Shown: positions 7,542 to 13,392 of the stretch, in pieces
Layout: every line of letters begins with the position of its first letter
Numbering within the stretch: the stretch's first letter is position 1
Program-made: the position numbers and the translations under genes
NCBI GenBank assembly: GCA_030263275.1
Contig: SZOR01000083.1
Coordinates: forward strand, 1-17,895
Direction: 5' to 3'
Length of the DNA: 17,895 nt
DNA from: DSNY01 sp016861185
GTDB taxonomy: Bacteria > Pseudomonadota > Gammaproteobacteria > Burkholderiales > Burkholderiaceae_F
Notes under the pieces: generated by a model
Databases searched by the model: none
The model's input: the letters and a program-made list of their open reading frames with translations, nothing else
What the model was told of the DNA's origin: nothing

Positions 7542-8324
7542 CTACAACTGGCTCAGCCGCGCGAGCATCTGGTCGCTCGTCTGGATCGCCTTCGAGTTGA
7601 TCTCGTAGGCTCGCTGCGTCTGGATCATCGACACCAGTTCCTCGACGACGTTGACATTGCTCGTCTCCAAGTACCCCTGCTGCAGCAGTCCGAGGCCGTT
7701 GGTGCCCGGCGTGTTGGCGGCGGCGGTACCGCTCGCCGCGGTTTCGACGAACAGGTTCTGCCCGCGCGACTCCAGACCCGCCGGGTTCTGGAAGGTCGCG
7801 AGCTGGATCGAGCCGATGTTCTGCGGCGCGGCCTGCCCCGGCAGCGTGACCGTCACCGTGCCGTCCTGGCCGATCGTCACGCTCTGCGCGTTCGGCGGCA
7901 CCGTGATCGCCGGCGACAGCGCGAATCCGCTCGACGTCACGAGCCCGCCGTTGGCGTCGACGTGAAACGAGCCGTCGCGCGTGTACGCGGTCGTGCCGTC
8001 CGGAAGCTGGATCTGGAAGAAGCCCTGCCCGTTGATCGCCAGATCGAACTGGTTGCCGGTCTGTTGCAGGTTGCCCTGCGTGAACATGCGCGGCGTAGCG
8101 ACCGCGCGCACGCCGGTGCCGACCTGCAATCCCGTCGGCAGTTGCGTCTGCTGCGAAGAGTTCGCGCCCGCCTGCCGCACGTTCTGGTACAGCAGGTCCT
8201 CGAACGCGACGCGCGCGCGCTTGAAACCGGTCGTGCCGACGTTGGCGAGGTTGTTCGAGATCACGTCGAGCTGCGTCTGCTGCGCGTCGAGTCCCGTCTT
8301 GCTGATCCACAGGCTCTTGATCAT
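7542..8324 (-). CDS. flgG: flagellar distal rod protein FlgG
   Basis: FlgG builds the distal rod that crosses the periplasm to the hook. The 260-residue length is standard. It begins MIKSLWISKTGLDAQQTQLD followed by VISNNLANVGTTGFKRAR, then the FlgG-specific region QLPTGLQVGTGVRAVATPRM and DLAINGQGFFQI. It ends GYLETSNVNVVEELVSMI, then QTQRAYEINSKAIQTSDQML. The ATG at 8324 has GGAG six bases upstream; the in-frame extension upstream (to 8378) does not belong to the family. It follows flgF across a 205-base spacer rich in inverted repeats. Confidence 0.97.
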   Translation of the reverse strand: MIKSLWISKTGLDAQQTQLDVISNNLANVGTTGFKRARVAFEDLLYQNVRQAGANSSQQTQLPTGLQVGTGVRAVATPRMFTQGNLQQTGNQFDLAINGQGFFQIQLPDGTTAYTRDGSFHVDANGGLVTSSGFALSPAITVPPNAQSVTIGQDGTVTVTLPGQAAPQNIGSIQLATFQNPAGLESRGQNLFVETAASGTAAANTPGTNGLGLLQQGYLETSNVNVVEELVSMIQTQRAYEINSKAIQTSDQMLARLSQL

Positions 8325-8346
8325 CTTTGGCTCCGGTGTCGGCCCG

Positions 8347-8418
8347 GTGCTCCGTGGTCCGTGACCGTTGCGGCGCATCCCGCCGTCAACAAGTCACGGA
8401 GCACGTCGCATCGGTCAC
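8347..8418. repeat. interleaved inverted repeats upstream of flgG (pseudoknot-like order)
   Basis: Two pairs of complementary segments interleave: GTGCTCCGTG (8347-8356) pairs with CACGGAGCAC (8395-8404, perfect), and GTGACCGTTGCG (8361-8372) pairs with CGCATCGGTCAC (8407-8418, 11 of 12). The order A-B-A'-B' permits either of two hairpins or an H-type pseudoknot in the transcript, about 20 bases before the flgG start. The repeated CCGTG units suggest a decayed tandem-repeat element rather than a designed structure. Confidence 0.55.
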
Positions 8419-8442
8419 TGTTCACTTCCTGGCTGGGGGAGC

Positions 8443-8469
8443 ACGAGGGGGCCGGCCGAGCCCCCTCGT
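8443..8469. repeat. strong 10-bp stem-loop in the flgF|flgG spacer
   Basis: ACGAGGGGGC (8443-8452) and GCCCCCTCGT (8460-8469) form a perfect 10-bp stem with a seven-base loop. There is no T-run on either side, so it is not a canonical intrinsic terminator; it could pause transcription or stabilise an mRNA end. Confidence 0.65.
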
Positions 8470-8483
8470 TCCCGTTCATGCTG

Positions 8484-8559
8484 AAGGCAAGCGCCCGGGC
8501 GTCGCGTGTGAAGAGAAACATGCGGATCATCATGCGTTGCTGATCAGGGCGCTTGCCTT
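8484..8559. repeat. 13-bp perfect inverted repeat spanning the flgF stop
   Basis: AAGGCAAGCGCCC at 8484-8496 is perfectly matched by GGGCGCTTGCCTT at 8547-8559, separated by 50 bases. The right arm encodes the last residues of FlgF (around KASAL) and the flgF stop (8530-8532) lies in the loop. In the transcript the end of the flgF coding sequence would fold back on the spacer. Confidence 0.7.
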
Positions 8560-9264
8560 TTGTTCGTTCTGTTCGGCGCTCGAAAGCAGCTTCATCTGCA
8601 GTTCGAACTGCCGAGCGGCTGCGATCATCCCGATCATCGACTCGACGACGTTGACGTTGCTGCCTTCGAGCGTGCCTTCGGCGACGCGCACGTTGGGGTC
8701 GGCCTCGGCGGGGTCGCCGCTCTTGAGGCGAAACAGCCCGTCGCTGCCCTTGACCAGCTCTTCCTGCGGCGGATTGACGAGCTTCAGCCGCCCGACCGAC
8801 GTGACCGCGACCTGCCCCGCGGTCTTGATCGACACGGTGCCGTCGGGCGCGATCTGCACGTGCGCATCGGCCGGAATCGCGATCGGCCCGCCGTCGCCCT
8901 GCACCGGCAGTCCGTTCGGAAGCTGCAGCGTGCCGTCGGCGCCGATCTGCAGGCTGCCCGCGCGCGTGTAGGCCTCGCTGCCGTCGGGCGCCTGCACTGC
9001 GAGCCAGCCCGGTCCTTGGATCGCGACGTCCAGGTTGCGGCCCGTCGCGGTCATCGGCCCCGTGGAAAAGTCCGAACCGATCGTGGTCTCGACCGTGAAC
9101 ACGCGCGTACCTGCTTCCTGGCCGCGCGCCGGCACCGCGCGCAGACCGACGGTGTCGGCGCGATAGCCGGTCGTGTTCGCGTTGGCGAGGTTCTGCGCCA
9201 GCGTCTCCTGCCGGTGCATCAGGTGCTTCGCACCCGTCATGCCGGTATAGATGACTCGGTCCAT
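8530..9264 (-). CDS. flgF: flagellar proximal rod protein FlgF
   Basis: FlgF is a minor rod subunit. The 244-residue protein starts MDRVIYTGMTGAKHLMHRQE with TLAQNLANANTTGYRAD, contains the FlgF-type VQAPDGSEAYTRAGSLQI, and ends GTLEGSNVNVVESMIGMI, AAARQFELQMKLLSSAEQ. The short D0 rod motif and the absence of the FlgG region after residue 60 separate it from FlgG. The start at 9264 is fixed by the family motif, but no real Shine-Dalgarno is present: the 7-mer-arm repeat (copy b) begins only ten bases upstream and occupies the place where one would sit. Confidence 0.96.
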   Translation of the reverse strand: MDRVIYTGMTGAKHLMHRQETLAQNLANANTTGYRADTVGLRAVPARGQEAGTRVFTVETTIGSDFSTGPMTATGRNLDVAIQGPGWLAVQAPDGSEAYTRAGSLQIGADGTLQLPNGLPVQGDGGPIAIPADAHVQIAPDGTVSIKTAGQVAVTSVGRLKLVNPPQEELVKGSDGLFRLKSGDPAEADPNVRVAEGTLEGSNVNVVESMIGMIAAARQFELQMKLLSSAEQNEQKASALISNA

Positions 9265-9273
9265 TGCGCGGCT

Positions 9274-9319
9274 CGGATTGCGGACTGCGGATTGCGTTCA
9301 GCTCAAGCGATCCAACCCG
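9274..9319. repeat. 7-mer-arm element, short or decayed copy b (flgE|flgF spacer)
   Basis: The arm CGGATTGCGGACTGCGG plus ATTGCG (9274-9296) is followed almost directly by the weak opposing arm GCGATCCAACCCG (9307-9319), which abuts the flgE stop codon. There is no long core. On the minus strand it shares GCTGAACGCAA with copy e, at the position where the cores of c and d end in AACGCAATCCGC. Confidence 0.65.
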
Positions 9320-10540
9320 TCAGCGCAGGTTGACGATCGTCTGCATCACCTGGTCCTGCGTGCGGATCGTCTGCGCGTTGGCCTGGTAGACGCGCTGCGC
9401 GGTGATCATCTTCACGAGTTCCTCGGTGAGGTCGACGTTGGCCTCCTCGAGCGCGCCCGACTGCAGCGTTCCGAGGTTGCCCGAGCCGGGCGTGGCCACG
9501 AGCGGCTGACCCGACTCGGAGGTCTCGGCCCATTCGTTGCCGCCGAGCGCGGCGAGGCCCTGCGCATTGACGAAGTTCGCGAGCACGATCTGACCCTGCG
9601 CGCGCGTCTGTCCGTTCGTGTAGCGGCCGAGGATCACGCCGTCGTCGCCGATCGCGAAGCCCGCCAGCCGGCCGGTCGTGAAGCCGTCCTGCTGCAGCTG
9701 GCTCACCGAGAAGTTGACGCCGAACTGCGTCATGTCGCCGACCGGGAAGGTGATCGGGAACGCGAGCGGCGAGGCCGCGCCGTTGGTGAGCGGGATCGAC
9801 GCGTTCATCGTCACGTTGCCCGCGAGCAGACCGTTGCCGCCGAAGGTCATCGTGCCGAGCGCAGCGCCGCCGTTGAGCACCGCGCCGTCGGCCGCGCCGT
9901 AGACGTCCCAGGTGTTGGCCGCGCCCTTGCGGAAGTACAGCGTCAGCGTGTGCGCATTGCCCTGCGAGTCGTAGACCGTCATCGCGGTCGACGAGTTGTA
10001 GCTGGTCGGATCGGCAATCGAGAACGCCGCCGCCGGCACGTTCTCGCGCGAGTCGAGGTTGATCGCCACGCGCGCGTCGGCCGTCGCGCGCGGCGCGATG
10101 TTGGCGAGCGAGACCTGCAGGTCGATCGGCGTGGACGCGACGATCTGTCCGTTCGGATCGGCCGGATAGCCGGTCAGCCGCGCGCCGCTGTTGGTGACGA
10201 TATAGCCGTCGCGGTCGAGCGAGAACTGGCCGTTGCGCGCGTAGGTGATCGTGCCGTTGGTCGACAGCCGGTAGAAGCCCGAACCGTTGATCGCGACATC
10301 CATCGGGTTCGACGTCGTCACGATGTTGCCCTGTGAGAACTGCTGGCGCACGGCGGCGACCTGCGCGCCGATGCCGATCTGCACGCCGGCGCCGCCGGCG
10401 AGCGAGTTGGCGAACACGTCGGCGAACTCCGCGCGCGCCGCCTTGTAGCCGACCGTCGACGCATTGGCGACGTTGTTGCCGATGGCGTCGAGGTTCTTCG
10501 CCGCGATGTTCAGTCCCGAAAGGCCTTGCTGGAAGCTCAT
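9320..10540 (-). CDS. flgE: flagellar hook protein FlgE
   Basis: FlgE polymerises into the curved hook outside the cell. The 406-residue protein begins MSFQQGLSGLNIAAKNLDAI followed by GNNVANASTVGYKAARAEFA. It has the hook-type segments QQFSQGNIVTTSNPMDVAIN, GSGFYRLSTNG and YPADPNGQI in the middle, and ends GALEEANVDLTEELVKMI, then RVYQANAQTIRTQDQVMQTI. The ATG at 10540 has AGGAG six bases upstream, one of the best ribosome-binding sites in the run, as expected for the most abundant axial subunit here. It is bounded on both sides by 7-mer-arm repeats. Confidence 0.97.
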   Translation of the reverse strand: MSFQQGLSGLNIAAKNLDAIGNNVANASTVGYKAARAEFADVFANSLAGGAGVQIGIGAQVAAVRQQFSQGNIVTTSNPMDVAINGSGFYRLSTNGTITYARNGQFSLDRDGYIVTNSGARLTGYPADPNGQIVASTPIDLQVSLANIAPRATADARVAINLDSRENVPAAAFSIADPTSYNSSTAMTVYDSQGNAHTLTLYFRKGAANTWDVYGAADGAVLNGGAALGTMTFGGNGLLAGNVTMNASIPLTNGAASPLAFPITFPVGDMTQFGVNFSVSQLQQDGFTTGRLAGFAIGDDGVILGRYTNGQTRAQGQIVLANFVNAQGLAALGGNEWAETSESGQPLVATPGSGNLGTLQSGALEEANVDLTEELVKMITAQRVYQANAQTIRTQDQVMQTIVNLR

Positions 10541-10563
10541 GGGTTGCTCCTCGGATAACTACT

Positions 10564-10664
10564 CGGATTGCGGAATGCGGATTGCGGATTGCGTTCGTTC
10601 GAGCTGCCGCCCGCGCGAAGGCGCTGCACTTGCCGCCCATGCGCAATCCGCGATCCGCAATCCG
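10564..10664. repeat. 7-mer-arm palindromic element, copy c (flgD|flgE spacer)
   Basis: The left arm (10564-10593) is four tandem 7-mers: CGGATTG, CGGAATG, CGGATTG, CGGATTG. The right arm (10641-10664) is GCGCAATCCG, CGATCCGCAATCCG. The core and its borders, 10584-10644, read on the minus strand, align without gaps to copy d (11834-11894) at 51 of 61 positions by my count. The best-kept part is TTCGCGCG and GCAGCTCGAA followed by AACGCAATCCGC. This is homology beyond the simple arms, so c and d descend from one element, inserted in opposite orientations. Confidence 0.85.
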
Positions 10665-10707
10665 AACGACGTTCGTCGAAGCTGCTGTTCATGGTCCAGG
10701 CGAGCCG

Positions 10708-11370
10708 CTACAGAATCTGCCGAATGTCGCCGAACGCCACCGGTCCGAGGCCGGAGAGGATCAGGCTCACGGTGCCGGCGTTCTGCAGCACGCCTTCGAC
10801 CTGCCGCACCGTGAGCGCAGTCGCGTCGATTTCCTTGCCGGACGCGGTCGCCTTGATGCCGAACGTGTACCGGCCGGCGGCGGCGCGCGCGCCGGCACTC
10901 GTCGTTCCGTCCCACGCGAAACGCTGAATGCCTTCTTTCGCGGCCCCCAGCGTGATCTCGCGCACGACCAGCCCGTTGGCGTCGCGCACCTCGACCTTGA
11001 CGCTGTCGGCGGGAACCTGCAGTTCGAAGCCCGCCTGCACGTCGCCCTCGGCGCCGAGCGTCATATCGCTGCCGGCGACCATCACGCTGCGTCCGGTCAA
11101 CTGGGCCGCCTGCAGCGACTGCAGTTGCGCGAACTGGGCGACCATCTGCGCGACCGTCTCGCTCAGGTTGTTGATGCCGGTCACCGTGTTGATCTGCGCC
11201 ATCTGGCTGGTGACCTGCGCGTTATCGAGCGGGTTGAGCGGATCCTGGTTGTTCATCTGCGCGACGAGCAGCTTCAGGAACCGGTCGTTCAGCTCCTTGC
11301 TCGCATTCCTGGCGCCGGCCGTACCGTACAGGCCGGGGCTGCCGTCGATCGCGCTGGTGGCGGTGGTCAT
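10708..11370 (-). CDS. flgD: flagellar hook cap / hook assembly protein FlgD
   Basis: FlgD caps the growing hook and is needed for FlgE polymerisation. The 220-residue product carries the conserved N-terminal motif FLKLLVAQMNNQDPLNPLDN (about residues 32-51), then SQMAQINTVTGINNL. A C-terminal FlgD Ig-like/tudor region follows (ADSVKVEVRDANGLVVRE, RFAWDGTTSAG, GRYTFGIKA). I chose the ATG at 11370, with GGAG five bases upstream. An in-frame GTG at 11385 overlapping the flgC stop codon is the alternative and adds only five residues. The near overlap with flgC points to translational coupling. Confidence 0.95.
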   Translation of the reverse strand: MTTATSAIDGSPGLYGTAGARNASKELNDRFLKLLVAQMNNQDPLNPLDNAQVTSQMAQINTVTGINNLSETVAQMVAQFAQLQSLQAAQLTGRSVMVAGSDMTLGAEGDVQAGFELQVPADSVKVEVRDANGLVVREITLGAAKEGIQRFAWDGTTSAGARAAAGRYTFGIKATASGKEIDATALTVRQVEGVLQNAGTVSLILSGLGPVAFGDIRQIL

Positions 11371-11381
11371 CGCATCTCCGA

Positions 11382-11789
11382 TCACGAGCCGAGCTGCAGC
11401 GTCTTCTGCAGCAGGCTCTTGGCGGTGTTCATCACGTCGACGTTGGTCTGGTAGCTGCGCGAGGCGGAGATCATGTTGACCATCTCCTCGACGACGTTGA
11501 CGTTGGGCATGGTCACGTAGCCGTTCTCGTCCGCCAGCGGATGCTGGGGATCGTGGATGCGGCGCGGCGTCGAGTTGTCCTCGATCACCTGCGCGACGCG
11601 CACCCCCGCGGTCGTCGCATCGGCGTCCTGCATCTGCGTCTGGAAAACGACCTGCCGCGCCTTATACGGCTGGCCGTCGGGACCGGCGACCGATTCGGCG
11701 TTGGCGAGGTTGCTCGCGACGACGTTGAGCCGCTGGCTTTGCGCCGACACCGCCGAACCCGAAACGTTGAACACTTTGAACAGCGACAT
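11382..11789 (-). CDS. flgC: flagellar proximal rod protein FlgC
   Basis: FlgC is a proximal rod subunit. The 135-residue length is standard. It begins MSLFKVFNVSGSAVSAQSQR with LNVVASNLANAESVAGPDG, then PYKARQVVFQ. It ends YVTMPNVNVVEEMVNMISAS, RSYQTNVDVMNTAKSLL, the usual FlgC signature. GAGGTG lies about seven bases before the ATG at 11789. It abuts flgD downstream, and copy d of the 7-mer-arm element lies in the flgB|flgC spacer. Confidence 0.97.
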   Translation of the reverse strand: MSLFKVFNVSGSAVSAQSQRLNVVASNLANAESVAGPDGQPYKARQVVFQTQMQDADATTAGVRVAQVIEDNSTPRRIHDPQHPLADENGYVTMPNVNVVEEMVNMISASRSYQTNVDVMNTAKSLLQKTLQLGS

Positions 11790-11806
11790 GGCGTCACCTC
11801 GTCAAT

Positions 11807-11914
11807 CGGATTGCGTTGTTCGGATTGCGGATTGCGCATGGACGGCCACGGCGTCGCCTTCGCGCGCGCTGCAGCTCGAAGTAACGCAATCCGCGATCCG
11901 CGATCCGCAATCCG
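11807..11914. repeat. 7-mer-arm palindromic element, copy d (flgB|flgC spacer)
   Basis: The left arm (11807-11836) reads CGGATTGCGTTGTT, CGGATTG, CGGATTGCG. The right arm (11885-11914) reads CGCAATCCG, CGATCCG, CGATCCG, CAATCCG. The core includes GCGCATGGACGGC and CGCCTTCGCGCG, then GCAGCTCGAAGTAACG, homologous to copy c in the opposite orientation. It fills the spacer, ending five bases from the flgB stop and starting 17 bases from the flgC start. Confidence 0.85.
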
Positions 11915-11919
11915 TCATT

Positions 11920-12330
11920 TCACTGTCCGTTGATCGCCGTGAGCAGCGTGCGGATCTGGCCGTTCAGGAAACGCAGGCTCGCCTCGTAGCGCACGGTGTT
12001 CTCCGCGAAGTTCGCGCGCTCCCGGTCGAGGTCGACCGTGTTGCCGTCGAGCGAGGTCTGCAGCGGCGTGCGGTACAGCAGCGTCGGCGCCCCCGCCGCG
12101 CCGCCGTTGGATGCCAGGTGCGCCGCGCTCGTGCGCGCCGGCTGCGCGGCCGCGCGCACCGACTGCTCGCCGACCGCGGCGACGAGCGCCGAACGGAAGT
12201 CGAAGTCGCGCGCCTTGTAGTTCGGCGTGTCCGCGTTGGCGATGTTCGACGCGAGCACGCGGCTGCGCTCGGAGCGCAGCTTCAGCGCTTCCGCGTGAAA
12301 TTCGAACGTGCCGGTCAGGCGGTCGATCAT
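11920..12330 (-). CDS. flgB: flagellar proximal rod protein FlgB
   Basis: FlgB is the first gene of the minus-strand rod/hook run and encodes a proximal rod subunit. The 136-residue protein starts MIDRLTGTFEFHAEALKLRS, followed by RVLASNIANADTPNYKARDF. It ends with DGNTVDLDRERANFAENTVR, YEASLRFLNGQIRTLLTAI, the FlgB C-terminal signature. No Shine-Dalgarno is visible: the 7-mer-arm element (copy e) begins two bases upstream of the start codon. An Ala-rich insertion near residues 55-80 is not unusual for this family. It is transcribed away from flgA, so its promoter must lie within or beyond the 12331-12539 spacer. Confidence 0.96.
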   Translation of the reverse strand: MIDRLTGTFEFHAEALKLRSERSRVLASNIANADTPNYKARDFDFRSALVAAVGEQSVRAAAQPARTSAAHLASNGGAAGAPTLLYRTPLQTSLDGNTVDLDRERANFAENTVRYEASLRFLNGQIRTLLTAINGQ

Positions 12331-12332
12331 TT

Positions 12333-12425
12333 CGGACTGCGGATCGCGCGGCGCGCTTTGCGTTCAGCAAGGGTCGCCGCCGCAGCGTGCTCATGCACGA
12401 TCCGCAATCCGCGCCCCGCGATCCC
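12333..12425. repeat. 7-mer-arm palindromic element, degenerate copy e (flgB|flgA divergent spacer)
   Basis: The left arm at 12333-12350 is CGGACTGCGGATCGCGCG and the right arm at 12398-12425 is CGATCCGCAATCCG, CGCCCCGCGATCC. The core is shorter and more diverged than in c and d, but GCATG and GAACGCAA survive on the minus strand. It lies between the flgB start codon (two bases away) and the -35 of the flgA sigma-28-like promoter (adjacent). Confidence 0.65.
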
Positions 12426-12452
12426 TAAAGGTTTTTTCATGGCTGCCGATTA
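12426..12452 (+). promoter_or_regulatory. sigma-28 (FliA)-type promoter upstream of flgA
   Basis: TAAAGGTT (12426-12433), an 11-base spacer, then GCCGATTA (12445-12452). The consensus known from enteric bacteria is TAAAGTTT-N11-GCCGATAA; this site matches in spacing exactly and in most positions. It points toward flgA, 88 bases before the start, and would transcribe flgA-flgM-flgN. No convincing promoter is visible on the opposite strand for flgB. Confidence 0.75.
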
Positions 12453-12539
12453 TTCGAGCGAGGGGCAAGGACGATCAGGCGATAAGTCGGGCTTGCGCGC
12501 GCCTTCTTTGTGCTTAGGCGCTGCGTTCGCTCGCCCAGA

Positions 12540-13247
12540 ATGCGGCGCATGAGTCGCCTGCCCCTCACCATCCTTCTTCTCGCAGCGGTGCGGTTCTCGT
12601 TCGCGCAGGACGCGCATCCGGAACTCGCGGCCGCGGCGCGCCGCTTCGTCGAACAGGAAGCCGCGAGCACGCTCGCCGCGACCGGCGGGCAGGGACGCAT
12701 CGAGGTCGCCGTCGGACAGCTCGACGCCCGCGTGAAGCTCGCGCCGTGCGCGCGTACCGAGTTCTTCGTGCCGAGCGGCGCGCGGCTGTGGGGCCGCACA
12801 CGCATCGGCCTGCGCTGCGTGCAGGGCGCGAACTGGTCGGCGCTGATTCCGGCCAGCGTGCGCATCCACGGGCCGGCGCTGGTCGCGGCGCGCCATCTCG
12901 CAGCGCTGCAGCCGATCACCGAAGACGACGTGCACGTCGCCGAAGTCGAATGGACGCGCGAGGCGCTCGGCGTGGTTACCGACGCCGCGCAACTGGACAA
13001 CCGAGTCCCCGCGCGGCCGATCGCTGTCGGGCAGCCGATTCCGGTCGCCGCGCTGCGCGCACCGCAGGTCGTCTCGCAGGGCGACGCGGTCAAGGTCGTC
13101 GGCACGGGCCGCGGCTTTTCGGTCAGCACGGCGGCCGTGGCGTTGGCCGCGGCGCAGGACGGCCAAGCCGTGCGCGTGCGCACCGAAACGGGCCGCGTGC
13201 TGACGGGCACCGCGCGCGCCGGCCGCATCGTCGAAGTCGTCTTCTGA
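12540..13247 (+). CDS. flgA: flagellar P-ring assembly chaperone FlgA
   Basis: FlgA is a periplasmic chaperone for P-ring (FlgI) assembly. From 12540 the product is 235 residues. A signal peptide (MRRMSRLPLTILLLAAVRFS with cleavage likely after FSFA) is followed by RRFVEQEAA, then the FlgA motifs KLAPCARTEFFVPSGARLWG and RTRIGLRCVQG. A SAF-type region follows (AARHLAALQPITEDDVHVAE), ending TGTARAGRIVEVVF. ATG 12549 (232 residues) is an equally possible start; neither has a clear ribosome-binding site, and the more basic N-terminus made me prefer 12540. It is divergent from flgB and is followed by flgM after 145 bases. Confidence 0.93.
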   Translation: MRRMSRLPLTILLLAAVRFSFAQDAHPELAAAARRFVEQEAASTLAATGGQGRIEVAVGQLDARVKLAPCARTEFFVPSGARLWGRTRIGLRCVQGANWSALIPASVRIHGPALVAARHLAALQPITEDDVHVAEVEWTREALGVVTDAAQLDNRVPARPIAVGQPIPVAALRAPQVVSQGDAVKVVGTGRGFSVSTAAVALAAAQDGQAVRVRTETGRVLTGTARAGRIVEVVF

Positions 13248-13319
13248 CGGCGCTCGCGCAAAGCCGCGATTCAGGAAACCGGTCACAATGCCGTTGCTTT
13301 TTGTGCAACCGCGCACGAA

Positions 13320-13340
13320 CGGCCGCACTAAAGTCGGCCG
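13320..13340. promoter_or_regulatory. dyad symmetry over the -35 of the flgM promoter
   Basis: CGGCCG-c-ACT-aa-AGT-CGGCCG is a near-perfect dyad (one unpaired C) centred on the start of the -35 box. It resembles an operator or a small hairpin, but CGGCCG is itself self-complementary and frequent in GC-rich DNA, so chance is possible. Confidence 0.35.
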
Positions 13341-13355
13341 CTGCGCCGCCGATTA
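13329..13355 (+). promoter_or_regulatory. sigma-28 (FliA)-type promoter upstream of flgM
   Basis: TAAAGTCG (13329-13336), an exact 11-base spacer, then GCCGATTA (13348-13355), 37 bases before the flgM start. The -10 is identical to that of the flgA promoter. In Salmonella flgM also has its own sigma-28 promoter, giving autoregulation through the sigma factor that FlgM inhibits. Confidence 0.8.
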
Positions 13356-13392
13356 ATCACCGGAATCCGTGGATCCGCCTCTTGGAGGGCGT

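Noticed and set aside
6772..8310. Extended 512-codon version of FlgH
   Set aside because: Only the last 220 codons match FlgH, and they begin with a lipoprotein signal and a ribosome-binding site; the rest is a shadow of flgG and the 8-mer repeat.
8321..8533. 70-codon minus-strand ORF filling the flgF|flgG spacer
   Set aside because: It starts over the flgF stop and runs over the inverted repeats and the flgG start; composition and the strong hairpins argue for non-coding sequence.
10559..10927. Small ORFs in the flgD|flgE and flgB|flgC spacers with peptides of the SAIRNPQ and ADCGLR type
   Set aside because: They are translations of the 7-mer-arm repeats in various frames and have no independent coding support.
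10564..11914. CRISPR-like array
   Set aside because: Repeat units are 7 bases, in opposed arms with no regular spacers; there are no cas genes.
12453..12539. Sigma-28 or sigma-54 promoter for flgB on the minus strand
   Set aside because: The best sigma-28 match has only about four of eight -10 positions, and no GG-N10-GC pair with correct spacing was found; the flgB promoter remains unidentified.
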